Below, piece after piece: positions 16,670-25,100 of a stretch of DNA of 34,818 bases (within the stretch, counting starts at the first letter, position 1; the number at the start of each line of letters is the position of its first letter). The notes under the pieces are model-generated. The model saw nothing but the letters and a program-made list of their open reading frames with translations, had not been told where the DNA came from and ran no database searches. The stretch is from Paenibacillus sp. GM2 (GTDB lineage: Bacteria; Bacillota; Bacilli; Paenibacillales; Paenibacillaceae). The translations under genes and the position numbers were made by a program. The stretch spans positions 3,398,994-3,433,811 of the forward strand of contig NZ_LN831279.1 of NCBI RefSeq assembly GCF_900069005.2, given 5' to 3'.

Positions 16670-17986
16670 TTATTTTTCATATGCCTTAGAAGCTTCCTTC
16701 AATTGGTCAAAAGCTTGCTCTGGAGTAATCTTGTTGAAGCTGAGCTGATCGCGGACAAGCAGCCAGTCTTTATCGATGAAGTTCGTCCAGCCACCAGCAC
16801 CCGCAGACCAGGTTTGTCCGTCTGGCTCAGTTGCACGCAACAATTCCAGACCCACTTTATCGACATCGCTCATGCCAGCTTCAAGCGCGTTCGCATTGTC
16901 TTTGTTCGCAGGCAATCCACGCTGCGTACCCAGAATTTTTGCTGCTTCTGGATCATTCAGGAACCAGTTAACGAATTCCTTTGCTTCCGCTTCATGCTTA
17001 GTGCCTTCCGTTACAGCCAAATACATGGATGGCTTCAGCCAACCGCCAGCTTCTTCCGAACGAGGCATCGTCACCAAGGCGTAGGCTGCTGGATGCAAGC
17101 TGTCCCAAGAACCGTAGTTATTGGAGAAGCTCAGACGAAGCAGGATTTTGCCTGCGGCCATCAGGTCCATTTGCGGGTCAAATTCTTTGTCTGAAGAGTT
17201 CACATCCGCTGGAGGCACGATCCCTTCCTTGCGCAGCTCTTCGAACTTTCTTGTCCACTCCAGGAAAGTATCCTGATCAATGTTGAATTTGCCGTCATCT
17301 GTTATAACCTGGCCTTTGCCTTTGCTGTACTGGAATGCAGAGTAAGCAAAGTAATCGCCTGCAAAGTCCTTGGTGAAGTATTGACCGCTTGGAAGCTTAG
17401 ACTTGGAGTCCTTAGCCAAAGCGAAGAAGTCGTCCCAAGTCCAGCCGTTCTGAGGATTGCTGATGCCCAGCTTATCCATCGCGGCTTTATCATAGATCAT
17501 TCCATAAGCTACCGATCCGAGGGGAACCGCATATTGTTTGCCATCGGATTGTCCACCGGCCAGCAACTTCGGATCAATCTTGCTTACATCAACTTCCGAG
17601 GTCAGCTCGACAAGCTGGTTGCGTGCCGCCCAGTCCGGAGTCCAGCCTGGATCCAATTGAACGACATCCGGTGCGTTCTTGGCCGCTGCCTGTGTAGACA
17701 GCTTGTCCAAGTAACCGTCCATACCGGAATATTCAGGTTCAAATGTAATGTTAGGATGATTCTTGGTGTATAGTTCTAATGCTGCCAATGTCGCTTCATG
17801 ACGTGGTTGTGAGCCCCACCACATAATGCGAAGTTTTACTTGCTGATCCCCTGCCGCCGCTGTCGAATTGCCAGCTTTGTCTGATGGCGTGTTGTTCTTT
17901 GCTTCTCCTCCGCCACCACAGGCAACCAGCGATCCCAGCAGAGTTGTAGCTGCCAAAACTGTCAGGAAACGCTTCCATTTAAACAT
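16670..17986 (-). CDS. Sugar-binding lipoprotein of ABC transporter
   Basis: A family 1 extracellular solute-binding protein of about 438 residues. Signal peptide and lipobox are LLGSLVACGGGG, with lipidated C23, so the protein is anchored outside the membrane. Mature features include LRIMWWGSQPRHEATL, DVVQLDPGWTPDWA and YAVPLGSVAYGMIYDK, all common in UgpB/MalE-like proteins. I use the ATG at 17986 because AGGAGGGG lies just upstream; the longer frame would start inside that site. It is followed by a hairpin and aguA and shares the operon with permeases 13421 and 12582. The ligand is probably an aldouronate, judged from context. Confidence 0.92.
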   Translation of the reverse strand: MFKWKRFLTVLAATTLLGSLVACGGGGEAKNNTPSDKAGNSTAAAGDQQVKLRIMWWGSQPRHEATLAALELYTKNHPNITFEPEYSGMDGYLDKLSTQAAAKNAPDVVQLDPGWTPDWAARNQLVELTSEVDVSKIDPKLLAGGQSDGKQYAVPLGSVAYGMIYDKAAMDKLGISNPQNGWTWDDFFALAKDSKSKLPSGQYFTKDFAGDYFAYSAFQYSKGKGQVITDDGKFNIDQDTFLEWTRKFEELRKEGIVPPADVNSSDKEFDPQMDLMAAGKILLRLSFSNNYGSWDSLHPAAYALVTMPRSEEAGGWLKPSMYLAVTEGTKHEAEAKEFVNWFLNDPEAAKILGTQRGLPANKDNANALEAGMSDVDKVGLELLRATEPDGQTWSAGAGGWTNFIDKDWLLVRDQLSFNKITPEQAFDQLKEASKAYEK

Positions 17987-18086
17987 CCTTAAACCCCTCC
18001 TGTTTTGAATCAATAATTTCTTGCTGTGTTTTTATATTATCAATTCAATATGAAGGTTCATATAAGAATGATCCACGATTTATTTT

Positions 18087-18107
18087 AAAATAGCCCGAAA
18101 ATAACCC
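18087..18107 (-). promoter_or_regulatory. Possible activator site: two 10-bp direct repeats
   Basis: Plus strand AAAATAGCCC (18087-18096) and AAAATAACCC (18098-18107) differ in one base and are 11 bp apart. They lie about 100 nt upstream of the binding-protein start and about 50 nt upstream of a possible -10 (TAATAT at 18034-18039) that lacks a good -35. This layout suits an activator such as the YesN-type regulator. Confidence 0.35.
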
Positions 18108-18167
18108 TTAATAATAAGAAATTTTGCAATTAAAAGGAATTAAATTAAAATATATACCAATAAATGA

Positions 18168-18216
18168 CTCCCGACATCTATCCTGATTGAAGCTTTCGAT
18201 CTGTTTCTGTCGGGAG
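18168..18216 (-). terminator. Long inverted repeat after uxuA
   Basis: A 9-bp stem CTCCCGACA (18168-18176) with TGTCGGGAG (18208-18216) encloses a second smaller hairpin (GATTGAA/TTCGATC). It lies 15 nt past the uxuA stop. The minus-strand flank is A/T-rich but has no clean U-tract, so this is a possible terminator or mRNA-end stabiliser. Confidence 0.5.
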
Positions 18217-18230
18217 ACGGGAAATTTGAC

Positions 18231-19301
18231 CTACCGATTCTTCTCTCGTTCCAGGGAATCCCACACTCCCCATAAGTACATAATGCCTAGCGCGCGATCA
18301 TACAGCCCATACCCTGGGCGGCACTTCTCTCCCCATAAATGACGGCCATGATCAGGACGGGCATAACCGGTGAATCCGTTCTCATGATACGCCTTAACGA
18401 CATCCGTAATGTCCACGGAGCCGTCCTTGGCCCGATGCGAGGTCTCGATGAAGTCTCCATTATCGTACACACGAACATTGCGAATATGAGCAAAAGGAAT
18501 GCGGTCTGCATAGGTACGGATAATATCAGCGACATCATTATCACGGCTTGAGCCCAGGGAACCCGTGCACATCGTCAAGCCATTGGAAGGACTGTCGACG
18601 AGCTTCAGCAGACGGCCGATATTCTCTTTATTCGTAATAATACGCGGCAAGCCAAAGATTGAGTATGGAGGATCATCGGGATGAATTGCCATTTTAATGC
18701 CACTGGCTTCGGCCACCGGGACAATCTCCTGTAGGAAATACTGCAGGTTCGCCCACAGATCCTCTTCCGACACTTGCTTGTAGGCTTCAAACAGCTCGCC
18801 TAGATGCTGCAGGCGCTCCGGCTCCCAGCCTGGCATCGTTATTTCCGAAGTGTAGCTCTCCATTCTGCGCACAAGTTCGAACGGGTCGATGTCGTCTACA
18901 ATCGCTTTCTCAAAGAACAGCGCCGTAGAGCCATCCTCCAATTCCTTGAACATATCCGTACGCGTCCAGTCAAAGACCGGCATAAAATTGTAGCAGATTA
19001 CTTTAACGCCGGCCTGTCCGAGCTTCTCAATCGTGCGCTTATAATTCTCTATATATTTGTCGCGGGACGGACGTCCAAGCTTGATATCCTCATGTACATT
19101 CACACTCTCTACGACATCGATGTGAAAGCCATGCTTCTCAATATAAGCTTTCTCGGCCATGATGCGTTCTATCGGCCATTCTTCTCCAGCAGCTAAATCA
19201 TGCAGCGACCATACGATACCTTCTACACCCGGGATTTGCCGTACCTGATCCAGCGTCACCGAGTCATTGCCTTGCCCATACCACCGGAATGTCATCTTCA
19301 A
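18231..19301 (-). CDS. uxuA: D-mannonate dehydratase
   Basis: Dehydrates D-mannonate to 2-keto-3-deoxy-D-gluconate, the step that carries glucuronate carbon into central metabolism. The protein has 356 residues, normal for UxuA. Conserved segments are FRWYGQGND, VESVNVHEDIKLG, CYNFMPVFDWTRTD, MAIHPDDPP (metal/active site), CTGSLG, FAHIRNV and RPDHGRHLWGE. I keep the TTG start at 19301, since AAGGAGGA is 8 nt before it but about 14 nt before the ATG at 19295, and the family N-terminus (MKMTFRW) fits. It has its own promoter at 19367-19395 and opens the aldouronate gene run. UxaC and UxuB, the preceding steps, are not in the window. Confidence 0.96.
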   Translation of the reverse strand: MKMTFRWYGQGNDSVTLDQVRQIPGVEGIVWSLHDLAAGEEWPIERIMAEKAYIEKHGFHIDVVESVNVHEDIKLGRPSRDKYIENYKRTIEKLGQAGVKVICYNFMPVFDWTRTDMFKELEDGSTALFFEKAIVDDIDPFELVRRMESYTSEITMPGWEPERLQHLGELFEAYKQVSEEDLWANLQYFLQEIVPVAEASGIKMAIHPDDPPYSIFGLPRIITNKENIGRLLKLVDSPSNGLTMCTGSLGSSRDNDVADIIRTYADRIPFAHIRNVRVYDNGDFIETSHRAKDGSVDITDVVKAYHENGFTGYARPDHGRHLWGEKCRPGYGLYDRALGIMYLWGVWDSLEREKNR

Positions 19302-19321
19302 GATTGCTTCCTCCTTAACAA

Positions 19322-19335
19322 TGTTAACGTGTGCA
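19322..19335 (-). promoter_or_regulatory. Possible cre (CcpA site) upstream of uxuA
   Basis: Plus-strand TGTTAACGTGTGCA matches the cre pattern TGWNANCGNTNWCA at all but two fixed positions. It lies downstream of the uxuA -10 and upstream of its ribosome site, a place where CcpA would block elongation or initiation. Confidence 0.4.
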
Positions 19336-19366
19336 AAAATGATAATACATATTGTTGCTTAAGCCT

Positions 19367-19395
19367 ATTATTGTTCCCTGAGGCGTGTAAGTCAA
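19367..19395 (-). promoter_or_regulatory. Sigma-A promoter of uxuA
   Basis: Minus strand: -35 TTGACT (19395-19390), 17-nt spacer, -10 AATAAT (19372-19367). The transcript would start near 19360 with a leader of about 60 nt. Confidence 0.65.
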
Positions 19396-19411
19396 CAGAA
19401 TTTACAACAAG

Positions 19412-19460
19412 ACAGGGATCATCCCGCACCCAATAGGAGGCGCTTTGAGATAATCCCTGT
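19412..19460 (-). terminator. Possible terminator of the acetyltransferase gene
   Basis: ACAGGGAT (19412-19419) pairs with ATCCCTGT (19453-19460), 8 bp with a 33-nt loop, followed on the minus strand by CTTGTTG. It lies 39 nt past the stop of the 19499 gene and just upstream of the uxuA promoter. The long loop and weak U-tract leave doubt. Confidence 0.4.
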
Positions 19461-19498
19461 TTCCAATAGACGCAAGTAAGATCAACGTCTTAACCGTA

Positions 19499-19942
19499 TT
19501 ATTTTCCTTTGTACATTTGAACGTAGTCAAGCTGTTTATATCCTTTGTTCTTATAGATGTTGATTGCGCGTTCGTTCGCTTCCTCCACCTCAAGGCGGAT
19601 TCGGGCTGCCTTTCCTTTATAAGCTTCTTCGATAAAGTCCATATATTCCTTACCGATGCCTCTGCCCTGGAATTTCGGAAGAATATAAATTTCCTCTACC
19701 CAAACCACCAGGCCCCCGGCTTCGTTCGAATAAGTTATCGAGAGCAGGGAATATCCCGCCGCCTCGTCATCGCATTCAAAGATATAGCCGTCGATATAAG
19801 GACTGCCGGCCATTAACTCATCGAAGGTCTTTCGAATGAAGCTCTCGGGAATGCTGTGTAGAACCGCATCTGAGTGATAGAACTCATTGGACATTTCCAC
19901 AAAAGCTTCCCTGTCTTTTTGTTCCATTTTTCTAATCATCAT
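19499..19942 (-). CDS. GNAT-family N-acetyltransferase
   Basis: A 147-residue acetyl-CoA-dependent acetyltransferase with unknown substrate. The acetyl-CoA pyrophosphate loop is clear: EEIYILPKFQGRGIGKEYMDFIEE (about residues 84-107). It is followed by LEVEEANERAINIYKNKGYKQLDY, the usual motif B. MIRKMEQKDREAFVEMSNEFY is a typical GNAT N-terminus. AGAGGTAC precedes the start. It is not obviously part of the sugar locus, since uxuA downstream has its own promoter. Targets in this family range from amino groups of antibiotics or polyamines to ribosomal proteins. Confidence 0.88.
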   Translation of the reverse strand: MMIRKMEQKDREAFVEMSNEFYHSDAVLHSIPESFIRKTFDELMAGSPYIDGYIFECDDEAAGYSLLSITYSNEAGGLVVWVEEIYILPKFQGRGIGKEYMDFIEEAYKGKAARIRLEVEEANERAINIYKNKGYKQLDYVQMYKGK

Positions 19943-20058
19943 TCTGTACCTCTTCGTTAGTATTTGACGGACATCTGCCCGTTCATCTATTATATTCTAC
20001 CGATTTACTGGAATCAAATGGATGCTTCTCCGTTTTAACGCAGGAAACGAATGTCTCC

Positions 20059-20226
20059 TTATATTGGAAATAACTCTTCCTTATCGCCGACCTCTTTTCT
20101 GCATGATTGGCACAAGCCTCTGACCACCCCAAAGTTGTTTGCATAAAATATCAGCTTTTTCTCCTGCTTGCATCGGGAACATTTCTGGACTAGCTTGTCC
20201 TCCTTTTTGACGAACCACTTTCTCAT
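20059..20226 (-). CDS. Small zinc-ribbon-like protein
   Basis: A 55-residue hypothetical protein, highly charged, with two CxxC pairs (KCSRCK and LCQSCRK) about 21 residues apart. This is the pattern of a zinc ribbon. The ATG at 20226 is chosen because GGAGG lies 8 nt upstream; the longer frame to 20262 has no better site. It is divergent from the diguanylate cyclase gene. The function is unknown; nucleic-acid or protein binding is common for such modules. Confidence 0.65.
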   Translation of the reverse strand: MRKWFVKKEDKLVQKCSRCKQEKKLIFYANNFGVVRGLCQSCRKEVGDKEELFPI

Positions 20227-20376
20227 GCATAGGTCCTCCTTCATTTCGGAATCTGCTTCCATATTAACATGAATCTGCCTTAGCTATATTCCTGGCATAC
20301 GCTCTGTTATATAATGTGTTATAACTCAGGGCAGGATTGTCCATTACATCATAATTTAAGCAGGCGGGATGAGGCA

Positions 20377-21969
20377 TTGAAATCCATTATCAAAAGAGGA
20401 ATTACCCTTCGGTTCACCATTTCACTACTGGTTATTGCGGCTATTTTGCTCACGATGCTGACTAGCATTACATCTGCTTTACAGGTTAACCGTACCTCCT
20501 TGATCGACAATTATTTGAATAAGAATGAATCCTATTCCAAAAAGCTGGCTTTTAACACAAATGAGCTATTAACAACAATGCAAGAGAATATTGCAGCGAT
20601 CGCCTCCATATCCGTACGGGGGAATGAACTCAATCCTCAAATGATTGATGATCTCTATCAAGCGAACCGCGAATATTTCAACTCTATCGTCATTGCGGAT
20701 GCTGATCGGGTCGTGCAGGCTTATAGCCCTCAGGATATTGGAATATCTATTGGAGATAAGCTGAACTCCAAGCAGAGTAAGGAAGCAGTAATTTTGAAAA
20801 ACTCCTTCATCTCCGAGCCCTACCGTACGACGAATACAGATCGGCTAATCATCCTGGTATCAGCACCCATCGTAGATCATGAAGGAAACTATAAAGGGTT
20901 TGTCGGGGGAACGATTTATCTGGAGGAAGATAATGTGCTGAGTACGATGCTCAGGAAGCATTTTTTCGGCGACGGCTCTTATGTGTATGTTGTAGATAAA
21001 AATGGAGATCTGATCTTTCATTCGGAGCAAGCGCGGGTAGGACAGCATATTAAGAATGAAGCCGTAGAGACGGTTATCTCGGGGCAAAGCGGTTCCCGGA
21101 AGATCACCAATACTCCAGGCAAAATCTTCTTAGTAGGCTATGCATACGAGCCCAAAAGTTCCTGGGGAATCGTATCGCAGACTCCTTACGAGGTGATCAA
21201 TCAACCGCTGCGGCAGCTGGTTCAGAGAATGCTGTTACATGCCATGCCGTTCCTGTTGTTGATTCTGGTTCTGGCCTGGTGGATCGCAAGCCGGATCGCC
21301 AAGCCGCTCAATACATTGGCACAATTCTCGGACGAAGCTATGCTGAACCCCGTGTCTGCCCCAAACGTGCCGGACATTCACTCTTACTACTATGAGGTTA
21401 GTTTATTGTCGCGAAGCGTCAAAATTGCATTGCAGAGCATGAATCGGGATCTGACAAATTTAAGACATAAAGTGAACATCGACGGGTTGACCGGTCTTGT
21501 CAACCGCAGAGGTTTCGACAGCCTGATCGCTGAATGGATCGAGAGCAAGCCTTCTTTTATTCTGATTCTGTTCGATATCGACCATTTCAAACAGGTGAAT
21601 GATACCTACGGGCATGTCGTCGGCGATGCTGTGCTTCGCTATTTGGCGCAGCTGATGCAACAGCTTCTCTCCAACGAAGATATAGCTTTCCGTTATGGCG
21701 GCGAGGAGTTTGGCATTTTAGTCAGGCATGGAGAGCTGGACAGAGCCAAAGCCCTGGCAGATCGGCTGCGCGCGCAGCTTGCCTCAACGATCAGTCCGAC
21801 CGGCCAACCGATTACGGTCTCTGCAGGCATCTCATCGTTTCCGGCCCACGGCCAAACCGCCGAAGAGCTGGTGATGCGGGCGGATGAAGCACTATATGAT
21901 TCCAAAGAGAACGGCAGGAACAAGACTACTGTATTTATGGTCAAGGAATTGCAAAAATTGGACCGCTAG
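20377..21969 (+). CDS. Membrane diguanylate cyclase with Cache sensor domain
   Basis: About 530 residues; makes cyclic di-GMP from two GTP in response to an outside signal. TM1 is at about 10-32, a double-Cache-like extracytoplasmic domain spans about 33-280 (SSWGIVSQTPYEVI near its end), TM2 is at about 290-308, then a linker and a GGDEF domain at about 370-525. The active-site motif is RYGGEEFGIL, with FDIDHFKQVNDTYGHVVGDAVL ahead of it. The RxxD inhibitory site normally found five residues before GGEEF reads SNED, so product inhibition at that site is probably absent. I prefer the TTG at 20377 (GGGATGAGG upstream) to the ATG at 20314, which overlaps a TATAAT-like box. Confidence 0.9.
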   Translation: MKSIIKRGITLRFTISLLVIAAILLTMLTSITSALQVNRTSLIDNYLNKNESYSKKLAFNTNELLTTMQENIAAIASISVRGNELNPQMIDDLYQANREYFNSIVIADADRVVQAYSPQDIGISIGDKLNSKQSKEAVILKNSFISEPYRTTNTDRLIILVSAPIVDHEGNYKGFVGGTIYLEEDNVLSTMLRKHFFGDGSYVYVVDKNGDLIFHSEQARVGQHIKNEAVETVISGQSGSRKITNTPGKIFLVGYAYEPKSSWGIVSQTPYEVINQPLRQLVQRMLLHAMPFLLLILVLAWWIASRIAKPLNTLAQFSDEAMLNPVSAPNVPDIHSYYYEVSLLSRSVKIALQSMNRDLTNLRHKVNIDGLTGLVNRRGFDSLIAEWIESKPSFILILFDIDHFKQVNDTYGHVVGDAVLRYLAQLMQQLLSNEDIAFRYGGEEFGILVRHGELDRAKALADRLRAQLASTISPTGQPITVSAGISSFPAHGQTAEELVMRADEALYDSKENGRNKTTVFMVKELQKLDR

Positions 21970-21995
21970 CATGATATATCAATCTATTAAGCCTA

Positions 21996-22037
21996 AAAAC
22001 CAGGTGCAGCGCCAAAATTGGCGCTGCACCTGGTTTT
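21996..22037. terminator. Bidirectional 19-bp perfect hairpin terminator
   Basis: Arms 21996-22014 and 22019-22037 are perfectly complementary with loop AAAT. A T-tract follows on the plus strand and the matching A-tract gives T residues on the minus strand. It lies just after the diguanylate cyclase stop and about 100 nt past the glucanase stop, and can serve both convergent genes. Confidence 0.92.
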
Positions 22038-22136
22038 CTATGAGGTCATCCTTTAATGTAATTACCTCCACCCGAACCAAACCGCTACTGAACCGCTCCC
22101 GGCTCCTCCCCCCGGATATTAGCCGTACGGCAACAA

Positions 22137-25100
22137 TCACCAATTATTGCCTGATACTCTGTTCACCGTAAAGTTCGGACTCTTGTCTTCGCCATAAATC
22201 GCGCGAACGCCCGGGTTATTTACTTTCACATTCGTGAAGCTGGCTTGGCCAACGACCGGACCTTGCCCTTGCTCCGCACTAACCACAAGCTTGATACCGT
22301 AACGGCTCGGATTGTTGATATTGACATTCTCAATGCGGACATTTTGCATCGCCAGATTCTCCGGCGATTTCGTCTGGAACATCAGCCCGAAGTATACCGG
22401 GTTATTAATATCAACGTTCTTAACCAGAATGTTCTTGAAGGCTCTGTCTGCTCCAAACAACCAAATCGCCCCGAAGTTCTGGTATTCGTTAATCTTGTCG
22501 TCTGCACCTGCACTGGTCCAGAAATCTCCGCCTGTTCTATCCAAGGTTACTCCGTCAATCACCGTATCCTTGTCCCCAAAGCCTAAGGTGTTGTACCCAA
22601 AGCTCAAGCTGCTGATCGTAATTCCCGGGTAAGTCAGCGTATCCGCGCCATAGAGGTTCTGGAACAGGTTATCGGAACCGCCGTATACCGCAAATGCCGC
22701 TGCGCGCCGGACGCAGGTTGCCGTCAGGTTGGTATACTTGTTGCCGACATTATAAGAACCTCCCGCATCAATCGCACTGAATAAGGCGAAGGAATCGTCG
22801 CCAGTTCCCCGGGCATAGTTGTTGTCGATCACATTATAGGAGGAACCGTTCGTCATGTTGATCCCGTCTGCGAACATATTTTTGATCCGATTGTCCTTAA
22901 AGGTGTTGTTGGAAGAGTTAACTCCCCAATACAGACAGATAAAGTGCTCAACCCAAAGATTCTGAAGGGTCACATTCTTCATTCCGTTGCCGTCTATAAA
23001 TTTGCCGGGGCCGTCCACTCTGTAGACGTAGTTCCCCCAGGCGGATAAATCGCGGATCGTAGATCCGTCCGCCGTAGAGCTAATATTAAAGCCGACATCG
23101 GTATTGGTCTGATTTTTCGGAGCTACCAGCTTCGTATGCCAAGGACCTGCGCCAATAATCTCCGTCGCTCTTCCATACAGGAATATCTTGCTATTAATTG
23201 TCCATTCGCCTGCAGGAATGAAGATTCCCTTCTTCGTCTGATCCTGTCTGAATTCATTCAAAGCCTGCTCAATGGACTTGCTGGCAGACACTTCGACATA
23301 TTTGCCAGGATCAGGATTGGAAGCCGGCGGTGCGACATTTTCCGTCTCCAATAGATCGACATAAATCCATGGTACGTCCCCGCTATCCTTCTGGATCTTG
23401 ATCTTCGTTCCGGCCGGGAACACTTCATTCAGCAGCAGCTGGGAATCCTCATAGAGCCAGTAGGCCGTCAGTCCTGACCCTGGTTGATTGTCATATCCCA
23501 ATTGCCCCAGCGTGCTTGGAGTCGCATACACATGAGAGTACTTGGAAGTTACCGTAAAGGTGCCTTTCTTCACGTCATTCGCATAAATACTAACGGTTCC
23601 TGTTGTATTTTCGGCCACGGAACTCCGAAGCACAAATGCGTTAGCCGAGGAGGTTAATGTGAACTCTACATATTTCCCCGTATTATCGAGGTAGACCGCC
23701 GAACGTCCTGAAGCTTCACCTGCATAATCGCCAGGCTTGAAGTTTGGAGCGAGAATCGTCCCGTTCGTCTTGTTCGCAGGCGATTCCGCCTCGATGATGG
23801 TAAACGGCATATTCGCGCCGCGTCCAATATACATCCCGCTGGAACTGGAATTATTATCCTGCTTTGCCGGAATCTCATTGGCATCTGCGGCAACCGTAGC
23901 GGTCACAGCATAATTGCCGTTGGCAGCGGTCCAAGTACCCAGCGATACATTAGCCGATCCTCCTGCGGATAGGCTGCCATTATATGTCCCGTTTAAAGAG
24001 CGTACGGTATTCCCTGAGCTGTCCTTCAGCACAAGGGTAACGGCATGCGCACCGCCAGAGCTGGCGATATTGCCCTGATTCTTCAAATTCACAGAGAAGG
24101 TTACCGTATCTCCGGCGCTGGGATTACCCGGCGACCAGAGCGCTGTCGCAATAAGGTCGGAGCTTGGAACCTCGCTTACAACCAGAGGCGTTGGGCTCAC
24201 CAAGCTGTTGTTCGTCTTGTCCCACTCCACAATCGTGTTGCTCTCATCAACAACGGCGCTAACCGTATAGGAAGCAGCAGTCTTGGCACCTATATTCACA
24301 GATACGTTTTGGGAAGCCCCTTGCGCCAAGGCACCGACGGCAGCGGTTCCGGCCAAATTGTTATTAAGATAAAACTTCACCGTAGTTGCCGGAGAGGATG
24401 CTGTCCCGATATTCTTGATGAGCGCTGTTAAAGTAATCGGTGCGGTCTCATTCGGGGTAGCTGGGCTCCATGATACACTGGAGACCGTAAGATCCGGACT
24501 TGGAGCCGGGGTACCCAGGATCTGCAATTCTGCTACTTGCCCGGCCGAAGAGCCTGTATTGCTTGTGAAGACAAGACGTACATCTGCGGCGGTTGCTGTG
24601 ACCGGAATCGTTACCGTATTGCCTGTAGCCGGGTTAAATGTGTACGGTGCTGCGGAGACCAGGTTGACGAAGCCGGAAGCATTCTGCTCCCGCCCGAGCA
24701 CTTGGATCGTCTGTGTCCGGGTTCCCCATGCCGAGGACGGATTCAGCTTCAGTACAATCGAGGTAATATTGGCATTCGCGCCCAGACTGGCGGTTAATTG
24801 GTTCGGATAAGAGTTCGGCGCTCCTTCCCAATAGGTATCCGTGTCCCCGTCATTCGCATTGGTCGCAATAAATGTATGAACTGTTGAAGAGGCGGTGATC
24901 GGTTTATTCAGAGCCAGATTGCTGCCGGAAACCCCTTCACCGACACGTGTAACGGTATTGCTCCGCGGTGAGGAATCGCCCGCAGCATCCTTAGCGATGA
25001 CATAATATGTGACAGTGGCACCGGAAGGCTGGTTGTCAGTATAAGCAAGGGTTGAACCGTTCACTGTACCTCTAAGCTGATCGTTTGCGTATATTTCATA

